Assembly: GCF_014763045.1 (NCBI RefSeq)
Contig: NZ_JACTAG010000003.1
Location: 1 to 64,000 of the forward strand
Reading direction: 5' to 3'
DNA: 64,000 nucleotides
DNA from: Sulfitobacter aestuariivivens
Lineage (GTDB): Bacteria; Pseudomonadota; Alphaproteobacteria; Rhodobacterales; Rhodobacteraceae
Shown: one piece after another, positions 46,222 through 54,676 of the stretch
Layout of the letters: the number at the start of each line of letters is the position of its first letter
Numbering within the stretch: the first letter of the stretch is position 1
Notes under the pieces: model-generated
The model's database searches: none
Told to the model about the DNA's origin: nothing
The model's input: only the letters and a program-made list of their open reading frames with translations
Position numbers and translations under genes: made by a program

Positions 46222-47880
46222 CTAGCTTGGGTCGCGCCAGCGATTGACGATGGGATAGCGCCGATCGAGCCAGAAGGCGCCCTTTGTGAGGCGCGGGCCA
46301 GGCGCCGACTGGAAGCGCTTGTATTCCGAGATGTAGATCAGATGTTCCACTTTCTTGGCCACGTCCCGGTCAAACCCAGCGGCCACGCAATCGGAAATCG
46401 ACCCGTCCTGATCCACCAGAATATTCAGAATAGCATCCAGTTCGGGGTAATCTGGCAGGCTGTCGCTGTCCTTTTGATCCTCGCGCAGCTCTGCTGTGGG
46501 TGGTTTGGTGATGATCGTCTCGGGGATCATCTCGCCCTTGGGGCCCACCATCCAGTCGCGGTGGTTGGCATTGCGCCAGCGGCAGGTTTCGAAAACCCGC
46601 GTCTTGTACAGGTCTTTGATCGGGTTATAGCCGCCGGACATGTCGCCGTAGATCGTTGCGTAGCCAACGGCGACCTCGGATTTGTTACCCGTGGTCAAAA
46701 GCATTTCGCCAAATTTGTTGCTGAGGGCCATCAGCAGCAGGCCGCGCAGGCGGGACTGGATGTTTTCCTCGGTCAGTCCCGGTTCGGTGCCTTCGAACAG
46801 CGGCGCCAGCGTATTGGTGATCGCCTGCCTCCCTTCCGAGATCGGCACGTAGTCGTAGCGGCAGCCAAGGTTTTTCGCCACAGCCTCTGCATCCGTCAGT
46901 GATCCCTCAGACGTGTACTCTGACCGAAGCATCACGCAGCGCACATTGTCCGCGCCAAGCGCATCCACAGCGATGGTGGCGACGATGGCGCTGTCGATGC
47001 CCCCCGACAGGCCCAGCAAGACCTTTTTGAAACCGGTCTTGCGCATGTAGTCGCGCAAGCCCAGCACCATGACGTGGTAGTCCTGCTCCCATGCGTCGGG
47101 CTGCGGGGCAAGCGGTTGCTCTACGATCCGCCAGCCGTCCGGCCCGCGTTTCAGATCCACGTGATGGATCATCTCATCAAAGGGAGGCAGTTGCATCACC
47201 AGCTTGCCGCCGGGATTCAGCGCAAATGTTGCGCCGTCAAAGATCTGGTCGTCCTGACCGCCCACCATATTCAGATAGATCAGGGGCAGACCGGTTTCGA
47301 TCACGCGCGCCACCATATGGTTAAGCCGCGTGTCCATCTTGTCGCGGTAATAGGGCGATCCATTGGGTACCAGCAGAAACTCTGCCCCCGTCTCTGCAAG
47401 CGTTTCGGCCACATCCGGATGCCAGGCATCCTCGCAAATGGGTGAACCGACGCGCGTGTTGCCCACTGAATAGGGGCCGCCCAACGGGCCACTGTCAAAG
47501 ATGCGCACCTCATCGAACACTGTCTCATTGGGCAGTTCATGCTTGAAATTGCGCGATGCGATCTTGCCACCCTTGAGGATCAGGTAGGCATTGAATAGCT
47601 CTGTCCCCTCGGCCCATGGCGCGCCGATAGCCAACGCAGGTCCATCCGCGCAATCGTGTGCCAACTGGGTGATGTGGGTCATCACATCAAGCTGAAATGC
47701 CTTTTTCATCACCAGATCCTGCGCATTGTATCCGGTGATAAACATTTCAGGCAGTGCGACGATATCGGCACCTGCCGCCTTGCCGGCTTCCCACGCCTCA
47801 AGCGCGCGCGCGGCGTTGCCTGCCAGATCACCAACGGTGGGGTTCAGCTGGCCAAGTGTGATGCGAAAGGTGTCTGCCAT
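46222..47880 (-). CDS. nadE: glutamine-dependent NAD+ synthetase
   Basis: A 552-residue fusion of a C-N hydrolase glutaminase (catalytic Glu45, Lys113, Cys149) and an NAD synthetase domain (P-loop SGGIDS 292-297). It amidates nicotinic acid adenine dinucleotide. Length and order match the bacterial glutamine-dependent form. It follows the GFA gene after a 124-base gap. Confidence 0.96.
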   Translation of the reverse strand: MADTFRITLGQLNPTVGDLAGNAARALEAWEAGKAAGADIVALPEMFITGYNAQDLVMKKAFQLDVMTHITQLAHDCADGPALAIGAPWAEGTELFNAYLILKGGKIASRNFKHELPNETVFDEVRIFDSGPLGGPYSVGNTRVGSPICEDAWHPDVAETLAETGAEFLLVPNGSPYYRDKMDTRLNHMVARVIETGLPLIYLNMVGGQDDQIFDGATFALNPGGKLVMQLPPFDEMIHHVDLKRGPDGWRIVEQPLAPQPDAWEQDYHVMVLGLRDYMRKTGFKKVLLGLSGGIDSAIVATIAVDALGADNVRCVMLRSEYTSEGSLTDAEAVAKNLGCRYDYVPISEGRQAITNTLAPLFEGTEPGLTEENIQSRLRGLLLMALSNKFGEMLLTTGNKSEVAVGYATIYGDMSGGYNPIKDLYKTRVFETCRWRNANHRDWMVGPKGEMIPETIITKPPTAELREDQKDSDSLPDYPELDAILNILVDQDGSISDCVAAGFDRDVAKKVEHLIYISEYKRFQSAPGPRLTKGAFWLDRRYPIVNRWRDPS

Positions 47881-48004
47881 GGTTTTGGCCCTGAGTTATC
47901 CTGTCTTTAAGCGATGTAGCAGATCAATCACCGGGGGAAAGGCGAAAGCAGATGCGCATAGGCCGCTTGGTTAATCCGCACATGATGCAGGGGCGGACAT
48001 GCCA

Positions 48005-48418
48005 TTAGGGCAGACGGTCGAAACAAGGTACATCTGGTGCGACAAGGTGGAAGGGCTGCTGATCCGCCATGTGGATCGCCGCGCGTGGTCCGCCAAATGT
48101 TGCAGGATCGTCCAGCGTTCCGACTTTCAGAACCAGCCGTTCGCCATCGGTCAGTTCCGTGGTGATGTGTGTCCCGCAGGTTTCACAGAAGGTGCGCGTC
48201 ACGGGCGCATCAAGGTCGGACCGGGTGAAGGTCCGCGGCGCGCCTTTGGTCCATTCGAAGCCTGAAACCGGCAGGATCATGAAATAGTTCGGGCCACCGC
48301 CAGAAAAGTACTGACATTCCCGACAATGGCATTGTGCCTTGAACATGGGTTTGCCCGCAGCGCTGTAGGCCAACGCGCCGCAGTAACACTGGCCTGTGAA
48401 TGTCGCCGTATCGCTCAT
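48005..48418 (-). CDS. GFA family protein (glutathione-dependent formaldehyde-activating fold)
   Basis: A 137-residue zinc protein with the Cys sets QCYCGALAY, AQCHCRECQYFSGG and FCETCGTHI. The fold binds zinc and glutathione; true formaldehyde activation is shown for only some members. The neighbour is nadE, with no clear functional link. Confidence 0.88.
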   Translation of the reverse strand: MSDTATFTGQCYCGALAYSAAGKPMFKAQCHCRECQYFSGGGPNYFMILPVSGFEWTKGAPRTFTRSDLDAPVTRTFCETCGTHITTELTDGERLVLKVGTLDDPATFGGPRAAIHMADQQPFHLVAPDVPCFDRLP

Positions 48419-48558
48419 CTGCGGATCCTTTTGCTTGTGTGGCAGATTATGACCGACAGAGGCTTCTTGCCAAGCACCTGAAAAGACATTGCTCCATTTC
48501 TTTCCATTGCTTAGGCTTGATGCACGGTCGCAGGGGTGCGGCCACGACCGGGCCGGAA

Positions 48559-48572
48559 CGCCGGTACCGGCG
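48559..48572. promoter_or_regulatory. 14-base perfect palindrome upstream of the MORN gene
   Basis: CGCCGGTACCGGCG is a perfect palindrome 22 bases before the start. It could be an operator or a leader hairpin. Confidence 0.3.
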
Positions 48573-48594
48573 GTGATCCAGGGGGCTGCATCTG

Positions 48595-49983
48595 ATGTCG
48601 TTGCGTAGAATTATTCTGATCCTTTCGCTGTTGCCACTGGCGGCCACGGCGCAGGAGGGTCAGGTTCAGACCAAGCAATATGATGACGGAGGCGTCTATG
48701 AAGGCACCTTCCAGGGGGGGCTGCAGCACGGTCAGGGCACCTATAGGTTGCCCAACGGGTATGAGTATTCCGGCGCATGGGTCGAGGGAGAGATCAAAGG
48801 GCAGGGCACCGCACGCTTTCCCAACGGATCGGTGTACGAAGGCAGTTTTGCGAAAGGCAAACCAGAGGGCTTCGGCAAGATCATCTTTGCCGATGGCGGG
48901 ACCTATGAAGGTGATTGGGTGGCGGGTGCCATCATGGGCCAGGGGGTTGCGCTATATGCCAACGGCGTGCGCTACGAGGGCCAGTTTCGCAATGCCAAGC
49001 ATCATGGCAAGGGCGTGATGCAAAGCCCCGGCGGGTACGAGTACAAGGGCGACTGGGTTGATGGGGCAAAACAGGGCCAGGGCACGATCACCTACCCGGA
49101 CGGGGCGGTCTATGAGGGCGAAATCCTTGCAGGCAAACGCTCAGGCCAAGGCAAGCTGACAATGCCTGACGGTCTGGTCTACGTCGGAATGTGGAAAGAC
49201 GGCCAGATTGATGGGGCCGGAAAACTGTCGCAGCCAAACGGGGATGTCTATGAAGGCAACCTTGTCGGAGGGCGCCGCGAAGGACAGGGCAAAGTCACCT
49301 ACGAGAACGGCGATGTTTACGTGGGCCAGTTCAAGGATGACCGCCGTCAGGGGCAGGGCACCTTTACCGGCACAGATGGCTATGTCTACGAAGGCAATTG
49401 GGTTGCCGGGCAAATCGAAGGTCAGGGCAAGGTCACCTACCCCGATGGGTCGGTTTATGTGGGGACTTTCCGCGATGATCTGGCGGATGGCACGGGAAAG
49501 ATAACCTACCCCGACGGCTCCACGTATGAAGGGGCCTGGGCTGCGGGTGTGATCGATGGGAAGGGCAAGGCGACCTATGCCAACGGCGTTGTTTACGACG
49601 GCATGTTCAAGAACGCGCGCAATCACGGGCAAGGTGTTATGACCTACGCCGATGGGTATCGGTACGAGGGGAACTGGATCGAGGGCCAGCGGCACGGAAT
49701 CGGCAAGGCGACCTATCCAGATGGCACCGTATACGAAGGTGCTTTTGAGAACGGCCAGCGACACGGCAAGGGCAAGATCACGATGGTCAGCGGGTTCAGC
49801 TATGACGGTGACTGGATGAACGGCGAAATTGACGGTCAGGGTATTGCAACCTACGACAATGGCGATGTCTACGAAGGCAGCTTCAAGGCCGGCAAACGCC
49901 AGGGCGCAGGCACGATGCGCTACGCCACCGGCGAAGAGGCCAGCGGTCAGTGGGAGAATGGCGCGCTGAACGAAGGCGGGTGA
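48595..49983 (+). CDS. secreted MORN-repeat protein
   Basis: A 462-residue protein: signal peptide (about 1-19, SLRRIILILSLLPLAATA), then 18 full MORN units of about 23 residues and a nineteenth partial unit. The units show the (V/T)YEGxWxxGxxxGxGxxxYxDG pattern. Units tend to alternate W and F at the key position. MORN repeats bind lipids or partners; bacterial secreted members are little studied. GGGGG lies ten bases upstream. The gene leads an operon with the ankyrin and DUF1801 genes. Confidence 0.9.
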   Translation: MSLRRIILILSLLPLAATAQEGQVQTKQYDDGGVYEGTFQGGLQHGQGTYRLPNGYEYSGAWVEGEIKGQGTARFPNGSVYEGSFAKGKPEGFGKIIFADGGTYEGDWVAGAIMGQGVALYANGVRYEGQFRNAKHHGKGVMQSPGGYEYKGDWVDGAKQGQGTITYPDGAVYEGEILAGKRSGQGKLTMPDGLVYVGMWKDGQIDGAGKLSQPNGDVYEGNLVGGRREGQGKVTYENGDVYVGQFKDDRRQGQGTFTGTDGYVYEGNWVAGQIEGQGKVTYPDGSVYVGTFRDDLADGTGKITYPDGSTYEGAWAAGVIDGKGKATYANGVVYDGMFKNARNHGQGVMTYADGYRYEGNWIEGQRHGIGKATYPDGTVYEGAFENGQRHGKGKITMVSGFSYDGDWMNGEIDGQGIATYDNGDVYEGSFKAGKRQGAGTMRYATGEEASGQWENGALNEGG

Positions 49984-49988
49984 CGCGC

Positions 49989-50519
49989 ATGACGGGCGGT
50001 CGGACAGATCGTGAGATCATTGTCGACTATTGCGCCAAGGGCAATATCGCGGGTCTTGTCGACGCGCAGCGGCACCTCGGCAACTTTCCCAAAGGGGGCG
50101 ACGGCACGTTTGGGAACAGATGGATTTCATATGCGATTGTCAGCGGGAACCCGGCAGCTGTCACCTGGATGATCAATGAGGGTGCCGATCTGAATTTCCG
50201 GGGGGACGATGGCTATACCGTCTTTGATGACTGTCTTGAGCTGGAGGGTGAGGCCCGTCACGAAATCCTTTCCGTTTTGATCGCGGCCGGTGCAGATGTG
50301 AACCAGCATGGATCGCAGGACTGGACACCGCTGCACCGCGCGGCGGTGATGGATGACGAAAGAGCGATGGTCATGCTCATGGATGCTGGCGCTGATCGCG
50401 ACAGACGCACCCGGATTGACGATTGTACCACCCCGGCCGAGGAAGCGCGCCTTTTGGGGCATCCCGCGTCGGCAGATTTCATCGATGCACATGTCCCGGA
50501 TCGAAAGGGTGCGACATGA
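49989..50519 (+). CDS. ankyrin-repeat protein
   Basis: A 176-residue cytoplasmic protein with about three ankyrin units: WISYAIVSGNPAAVTWMINEGADLNFRG, EGEARHEILSVLIAAGADVNQHG and DWTPLHRAAVMDDERAMVMLMDAGADRDRR. The ATG at 49989 follows GGCGGG; a GTG at 49980 that overlaps the MORN stop is a possible alternative. It shares 4 bases with the next gene. Confidence 0.82.
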   Translation: MTGGRTDREIIVDYCAKGNIAGLVDAQRHLGNFPKGGDGTFGNRWISYAIVSGNPAAVTWMINEGADLNFRGDDGYTVFDDCLELEGEARHEILSVLIAAGADVNQHGSQDWTPLHRAAVMDDERAMVMLMDAGADRDRRTRIDDCTTPAEEARLLGHPASADFIDAHVPDRKGAT

Positions 50520-50917
50520 CCGAAGTTGAAACATTCCTTGCCGCAGTTGAGCCTGACCGACGCAAATCCGAGGCTGCCCGCCTTGATGCGCTCTTTCGCA
50601 AGATCACTGGCTGGCAGCCACTACTCTACCGCGGCGACATGCTGGGCTATGGACGCTATGATTATACCTACGCCTCAGGGCGCTCCGGGTCTTATCTTGC
50701 AACAGGGTTCTCGCCCCGAAAGGCCAAGCTGAGCATCTATATCATGCCGGGCTATACCGACTTTGGCGATATACTTGCGCGGCTGGGAAAGCATTCGAAA
50801 GGCAAGTCGTGCCTGTACCTCAATAAGCTGGAGGATGCGGATATCGATGTGCTGGGTGAGCTTATTCGCGCGGGCCTGAAAGATCTCGGGATGCGCTGGC
50901 CGGTGCACCCGACCTGA
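50516..50917 (+). CDS. DUF1801 family protein (YdhG-like)
   Basis: A 133-residue protein with the segments LYRGDMLGYGRYDYTYASGR and LATGFSPRKAKLSIYIMPG typical of DUF1801, a domain of unknown role. It starts in an ATGA overlap with the ankyrin gene. Its place after MORN and ankyrin genes suggests a common, unknown process. Confidence 0.82.
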   Translation: MTEVETFLAAVEPDRRKSEAARLDALFRKITGWQPLLYRGDMLGYGRYDYTYASGRSGSYLATGFSPRKAKLSIYIMPGYTDFGDILARLGKHSKGKSCLYLNKLEDADIDVLGELIRAGLKDLGMRWPVHPT

Positions 50918-51029
50918 TCCGCGCCACCCACCGGATGGGGGCGAAAGACACTCCCGTTCCGGACGTCCCGGTTGCTGGACAAGCCACGCCCCCTGTGACA
51001 CATCACGGCCCACCAGAAGGAGCGTCAAG

Positions 51030-52364
51030 ATGTCCACCGCAACCGTCACCCGTTTTGCCCCCTCTCCGACCGGATATATCCATGTCGGCAATCTGCGCAC
51101 GGCGTTGATGAACTATCTCATTGCCCGCAAGGCTGGCGGCACCTTTATCCTGCGCATTGATGACACTGACCCTGAGCGCAGCAAGGAAGAATACGTCGAC
51201 GGTATCAAAGAGGACCTTGAATGGCTGGGCCTGCATTGGGACCGGACCGAACGGCAGTCAGAGCGGCTGGACCGATACCACGCCGCCGCAGATCAACTGC
51301 GCGAGATGGGACGGTTTTACGAGGCCTTCGAGACGCCGACCGAACTGGACCTCAAGCGCAAGAAGCAGCTCAACATGGGCAAACCACCGGTCTATGACCG
51401 CGCGGCACTTGGCTTGTCGGATGATGAAAAGGATGCACTGCGCGCGGAGCGCGGTAACGGCGTCTGGCGCTTTAAACTCGACCAGGAGCGGATCGAGTGG
51501 GATGACGGCATTCTGGGCGATATCTCAATTGATTCGGCGTCTGTCTCGGACCCGGTGCTGATCCGGGGCGATGGCCAGATCCTGTATACGCTGGCCAGCG
51601 TGGTGGATGACACGGATATGGGTGTGACCCATGTGGTGCGCGGATCAGATCATGTGACAAATACCGCAACGCAGATTCAGATCATGGGCGCTCTGGGCCG
51701 TTCGCACCCCCTGTTTGCGCACCATTCGCTCTTGACTGGCCCAAAGGGCGAGGCGCTGAGCAAGCGCTTGGGCACGCTGGCGCTGCGCGATCTGCGCGAA
51801 CAAGGCGTGCAGCCTGCAGCCCTGCTGAGCCTGATGGCGCGGTTGGGATCTTCGCACCCGGTCGAATTGCACGATGATCTGGCGGCGATTGCGGAGGGTT
51901 TTGATATCGCTCAGTTCGGGTCCGCCCCGACCAAGTTCGATGTCGCCGATCTATTCCCGCTGACGGGCCGGTATTTGTCGCAACTGCCGCTGGATGAGGT
52001 CGCTGAAGCGGTCCGTGCAGTTGGTGTGCCAGACGGCAAGGCAGCGCAGTTCTGGGCTGTGACACGCGAGAACATCCAGACATTGGCTGATCTTGACGGC
52101 TGGTGGGCCATGTTTCGCGACGGCGCGGAGCCAATCATTGAGGCAGACGACGCGGCATTTGTGGCCGAGGCCATCGCGATGCTGCCTGATATGCCATTTG
52201 ATGAAACAACCTGGGGCACCTGGACTGCCGGCGTGAAAGAGGCGACGGGGCGTAAGGGGCGTGGCTTGTTCCGGCCCCTGCGGTTGGCGCTGACCGGGCA
52301 GGAAAGTGGGCCGGAAATGGCGCAAGTGATGCCACTGTTGCAGGTCGTGAAGGCCCGGGGCTAG
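51030..52364 (+). CDS. gltX: glutamate--tRNA ligase
   Basis: A 444-residue class I synthetase. HIGH is HVGN in FAPSPTGYIHVGNLRTALMN, and the KMSKS-like motif is ALSKRLG. Alphaproteobacteria often carry two GltX paralogues, one specialised for tRNA-Gln charging followed by amidation; which this is cannot be read from sequence. AGAAGGAG precedes the ATG. Confidence 0.93.
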   Translation: MSTATVTRFAPSPTGYIHVGNLRTALMNYLIARKAGGTFILRIDDTDPERSKEEYVDGIKEDLEWLGLHWDRTERQSERLDRYHAAADQLREMGRFYEAFETPTELDLKRKKQLNMGKPPVYDRAALGLSDDEKDALRAERGNGVWRFKLDQERIEWDDGILGDISIDSASVSDPVLIRGDGQILYTLASVVDDTDMGVTHVVRGSDHVTNTATQIQIMGALGRSHPLFAHHSLLTGPKGEALSKRLGTLALRDLREQGVQPAALLSLMARLGSSHPVELHDDLAAIAEGFDIAQFGSAPTKFDVADLFPLTGRYLSQLPLDEVAEAVRAVGVPDGKAAQFWAVTRENIQTLADLDGWWAMFRDGAEPIIEADDAAFVAEAIAMLPDMPFDETTWGTWTAGVKEATGRKGRGLFRPLRLALTGQESGPEMAQVMPLLQVVKARG

Positions 52365-52403
52365 TGTCACCCTGACCGCGCGCCTGTATCGAAGGGCGCG
52401 CTG

Positions 52404-52425
52404 AGGTATTTGAAAAAGGGTGAAA
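52404..52425 (+). repeat. 3'-end repeat, copy 4
   Basis: AGGTATTT, GA, AAAAGGGTGAAA, 39 bases after the gltX stop and 16 bases before the MATE start, identical to copy 2. Confidence 0.8.
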
Positions 52426-52441
52426 CGGGGGACCGCGCCCC

Positions 52442-53839
52442 ATGGCTGATGCACAGGCAAAGTTTCTGACGGGGAACCTTTTTCGTCATACCACGGTAAT
52501 GGCGCTTACCTCTTCCGTGGGTCTGATGGCTGTCTTTCTGGTCGACTTTGTCGACATGATTTTCATTGCCATGCTGGGTAAGGCCGAATTGGCGGCCGCC
52601 ATCGGCTATGCGGGTGCGATCCTGTTCTTCACGACCTCGTTCGGCATTGGGCTTGCCATTGCGGCAGGCGCATTGGTTGCGCGCGCATTGGGGTCCGGCG
52701 ATGAGGCATTGGCGCGCGAGCGGACCACGCATGCGCTGACCTACGGTGTGATCTTTGGGGTGATTTTTTCCATCATTGTCTGGATATTTCTGGCCGATCT
52801 TGTGGCGCTGCTGGGGGCCACCGGGCATACGGCGGATCTGTCGGTGCATTTTCTGGCGATCATCCTTCCTTCCGTTCCGTTCCTAATGGTGGGGATGATG
52901 GGCGGGGCAATATTGCGGGCGCATGGCGATGCGCGCCGCGCCATGATGGCGACGATTGCAGGGGGTGTTGTGAATGCGGTGTTGGATCCGATCCTGATTT
53001 TCGGGCTGGATCTGGAACTGACGGGTGCCGCGATTGCCTCGTCCATTGCGCGGGTCGTGATCGCCTTGGTGGCCATACTCCCGCTGATCCGGATTTATGG
53101 CGGCATCGCGATGCCGCACCTGCCGGGAATGCGGCGCGATCTGATGCCGGTTCTGTCCATCGCCTTTCCCGCCATACTGGCGCAGATTGCCACCCCTGTG
53201 GGGCAGGCGTTCGTGACGCGCGCGATGGCGGGTTATGGGGAGGCTGCGGTGGCTGGCATGGCCATCGTGGGGCGCCTGATCCCGGTCGCATTTGGTGTGG
53301 TCTTTGCGCTGTCGGGTGCGGTTGGCCCGATCCTGGGCCAGAACTTTGGCGCGGGTAACATGAGCCGCGTGCGCGAAGGCTTCAGGGCCGCAGTCTGGTT
53401 CACGGCCATCGTCATAGTACTGGTTTCGGCAGTGCTTTTTGTCCTCCGGGGGCCGATCGCGGCCTTGTTTGAGGCTGACGGGATTACCCGCGAACTGATC
53501 TACCTCTTCTGCGGACCGTTATCGCTGCTGTTTTTCTTTCCGGGCATTCTGTTCGTCGCCAACGCAGCCTTCAACAACCTGGGCCACCCGTTCTATTCCA
53601 CCTATACCAACTGGGGGCGCAATGCGGTCGCGCTGATCCCGTTTGTCTGGGCAGGTTCGGCACTTTATGGCGCACCGGGGGTGCTGATCGGACAGGCCGC
53701 GGCGGGTGTGCTTTTTGGCGTTATCGCCTGGGTGCTGGCGTTGCGGGTCATCGCACGAGGCGGCGGGGAACGCGAACCCAAAGAGGCGATTTTTGGCCGC
53801 GAAGGCCGGCTGATGACGCTATTTCACGCGCGTCGGTAG
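52442..53839 (+). CDS. MATE family efflux transporter
   Basis: A 465-residue membrane protein with twelve hydrophobic segments in two matching halves and MATE motifs such as VDMIFIAMLGKAELAAA and GAVGPILGQNFGAG. It should export cationic drugs or metabolites using Na+ or H+. A G-rich run (CGGGGG) precedes the ATG. The 3' end overlaps the convergent GGCT-like gene by 21 bases. Confidence 0.92.
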   Translation: MADAQAKFLTGNLFRHTTVMALTSSVGLMAVFLVDFVDMIFIAMLGKAELAAAIGYAGAILFFTTSFGIGLAIAAGALVARALGSGDEALARERTTHALTYGVIFGVIFSIIVWIFLADLVALLGATGHTADLSVHFLAIILPSVPFLMVGMMGGAILRAHGDARRAMMATIAGGVVNAVLDPILIFGLDLELTGAAIASSIARVVIALVAILPLIRIYGGIAMPHLPGMRRDLMPVLSIAFPAILAQIATPVGQAFVTRAMAGYGEAAVAGMAIVGRLIPVAFGVVFALSGAVGPILGQNFGAGNMSRVREGFRAAVWFTAIVIVLVSAVLFVLRGPIAALFEADGITRELIYLFCGPLSLLFFFPGILFVANAAFNNLGHPFYSTYTNWGRNAVALIPFVWAGSALYGAPGVLIGQAAAGVLFGVIAWVLALRVIARGGGEREPKEAIFGREGRLMTLFHARR

Positions 53840-54370
53840 TGCCGCGAGGTGGTCATCCACCAATGCCTCTTCTGCCTTGGTCAACTGATGATACCGCGCG
53901 TACCGCGGTGCCGCGCGGTCATCCAGGATGGGGGTCTCCCACCCTGCCGTGCTGGCAAAAAAGCGGGCCACGCCGTCTTTTCCATATTCTCGCAGGAATC
54001 CTTGCACGACGATGTCGAGATAGCTTAGCACAATGAACGGGTTGGCGGTGACATGGCGGGTATCGGTGACGGTGTAGTGGGATACATCGGGTGCAGGCGA
54101 CAGGGCATGTGAAACCGCGCCGCCAGACGCGACCCGGGCATAGGCGGCCTCGCGTTGATCAAGCGCTGCCCAATCCGCCCCCGGAACCGCGGCAATCAGT
54201 CCATCGATGCTGACATCTGCTGCGGGTTCCACCGACAGATAGACTGCTGCGCGCGCGGGGGTCTGCACCCACGTGCGGCGCCAACCACTGAGGGAGGCCG
54301 GTTGCGCGTCAGGATAGGCATGGGTGGCGCGGTTGACGAGGCTGCCGTAGCCGAAAAAGTAAGGTGTCAT
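53819..54370 (-). CDS. gamma-glutamylcyclotransferase family protein
   Basis: A 183-residue protein with the family's FGYGSLVN at the N-terminus and the candidate catalytic Glu in DQREAAYAR. Members release 5-oxoproline from gamma-glutamyl peptides; several bacterial ones act on other substrates. It is divergent from gcvT. No partner genes lie on its strand. Confidence 0.82.
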   Translation of the reverse strand: MTPYFFGYGSLVNRATHAYPDAQPASLSGWRRTWVQTPARAAVYLSVEPAADVSIDGLIAAVPGADWAALDQREAAYARVASGGAVSHALSPAPDVSHYTVTDTRHVTANPFIVLSYLDIVVQGFLREYGKDGVARFFASTAGWETPILDDRAAPRYARYHQLTKAEEALVDDHLAALPTRVK

Positions 54371-54409
54371 GAGCTTTATTGAGCATTTTCAGCGACCTGC
54401 TACAAGCGC

Positions 54410-54437
54410 TTGACGGCACGGTATGCCGCAGCATACG
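54410..54437 (+). promoter_or_regulatory. putative promoter of the gcv operon
   Basis: TTGACG, a 16-base spacer and CATACG precede the riboswitch, with the palindrome GTATGC/GCATAC (54421-54436) inside. The start would be near 54444. Confidence 0.45.
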
Positions 54438-54449
54438 TAAAGGTATCCG

Positions 54450-54606
54450 TCATGGGAGAATCGCCCGCAAGGACGATGCCGAAGGAGCAACCGCCCCGGA
54501 AACTCTCAGGCTCATGGACCGTGATGGAAAAAGACACTCTGGAGAGAGCCCGGGTTTCGGGCCGCCGAAGGGATAACGATCTCAGGCGAAAGGACAGAGG
54601 GGGCAT
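54450..54606 (+). ncRNA. tandem glycine riboswitch
   Basis: Two aptamers follow each other. The first shows GGGAGAATC, GCCGAAGGAGCAA, CCCCGGAAACTCTCAGG and CATGGACCGTGATGG; the second ACTCTGGAGAGAGCC, GCCGAAGGGATAAC, ATCTCAGGCGAAAGGACAGAG. These match the conserved core of both glycine-binding units. It lies about 70 bases before gcvT. Glycine binding is expected to switch on gcvTHP so that excess glycine is degraded. Confidence 0.93.
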
Positions 54607-54639
54607 CGAGGGCTGCTGATCAATCAGCGCGTTGATGCC
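54602..54639 (+). promoter_or_regulatory. hairpin after the riboswitch, probable expression platform
   Basis: GGCATC (54602-54607) pairs with GATGCC (54634-54639); an inner stem GCTGA/TCAGC (54615-54619 with 54624-54628) adds to it. It sits between the second aptamer and the gcvT ribosome site. Confidence 0.4.
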
Positions 54640-54676
54640 GGATGTCTGTGGGCTCCGGAATAAGGGGAGGGGACCC

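Noticed and set aside
49141..49764. A 207-codon antisense frame within the MORN gene
   Set aside because: It is a periodic shadow of the MORN repeats.
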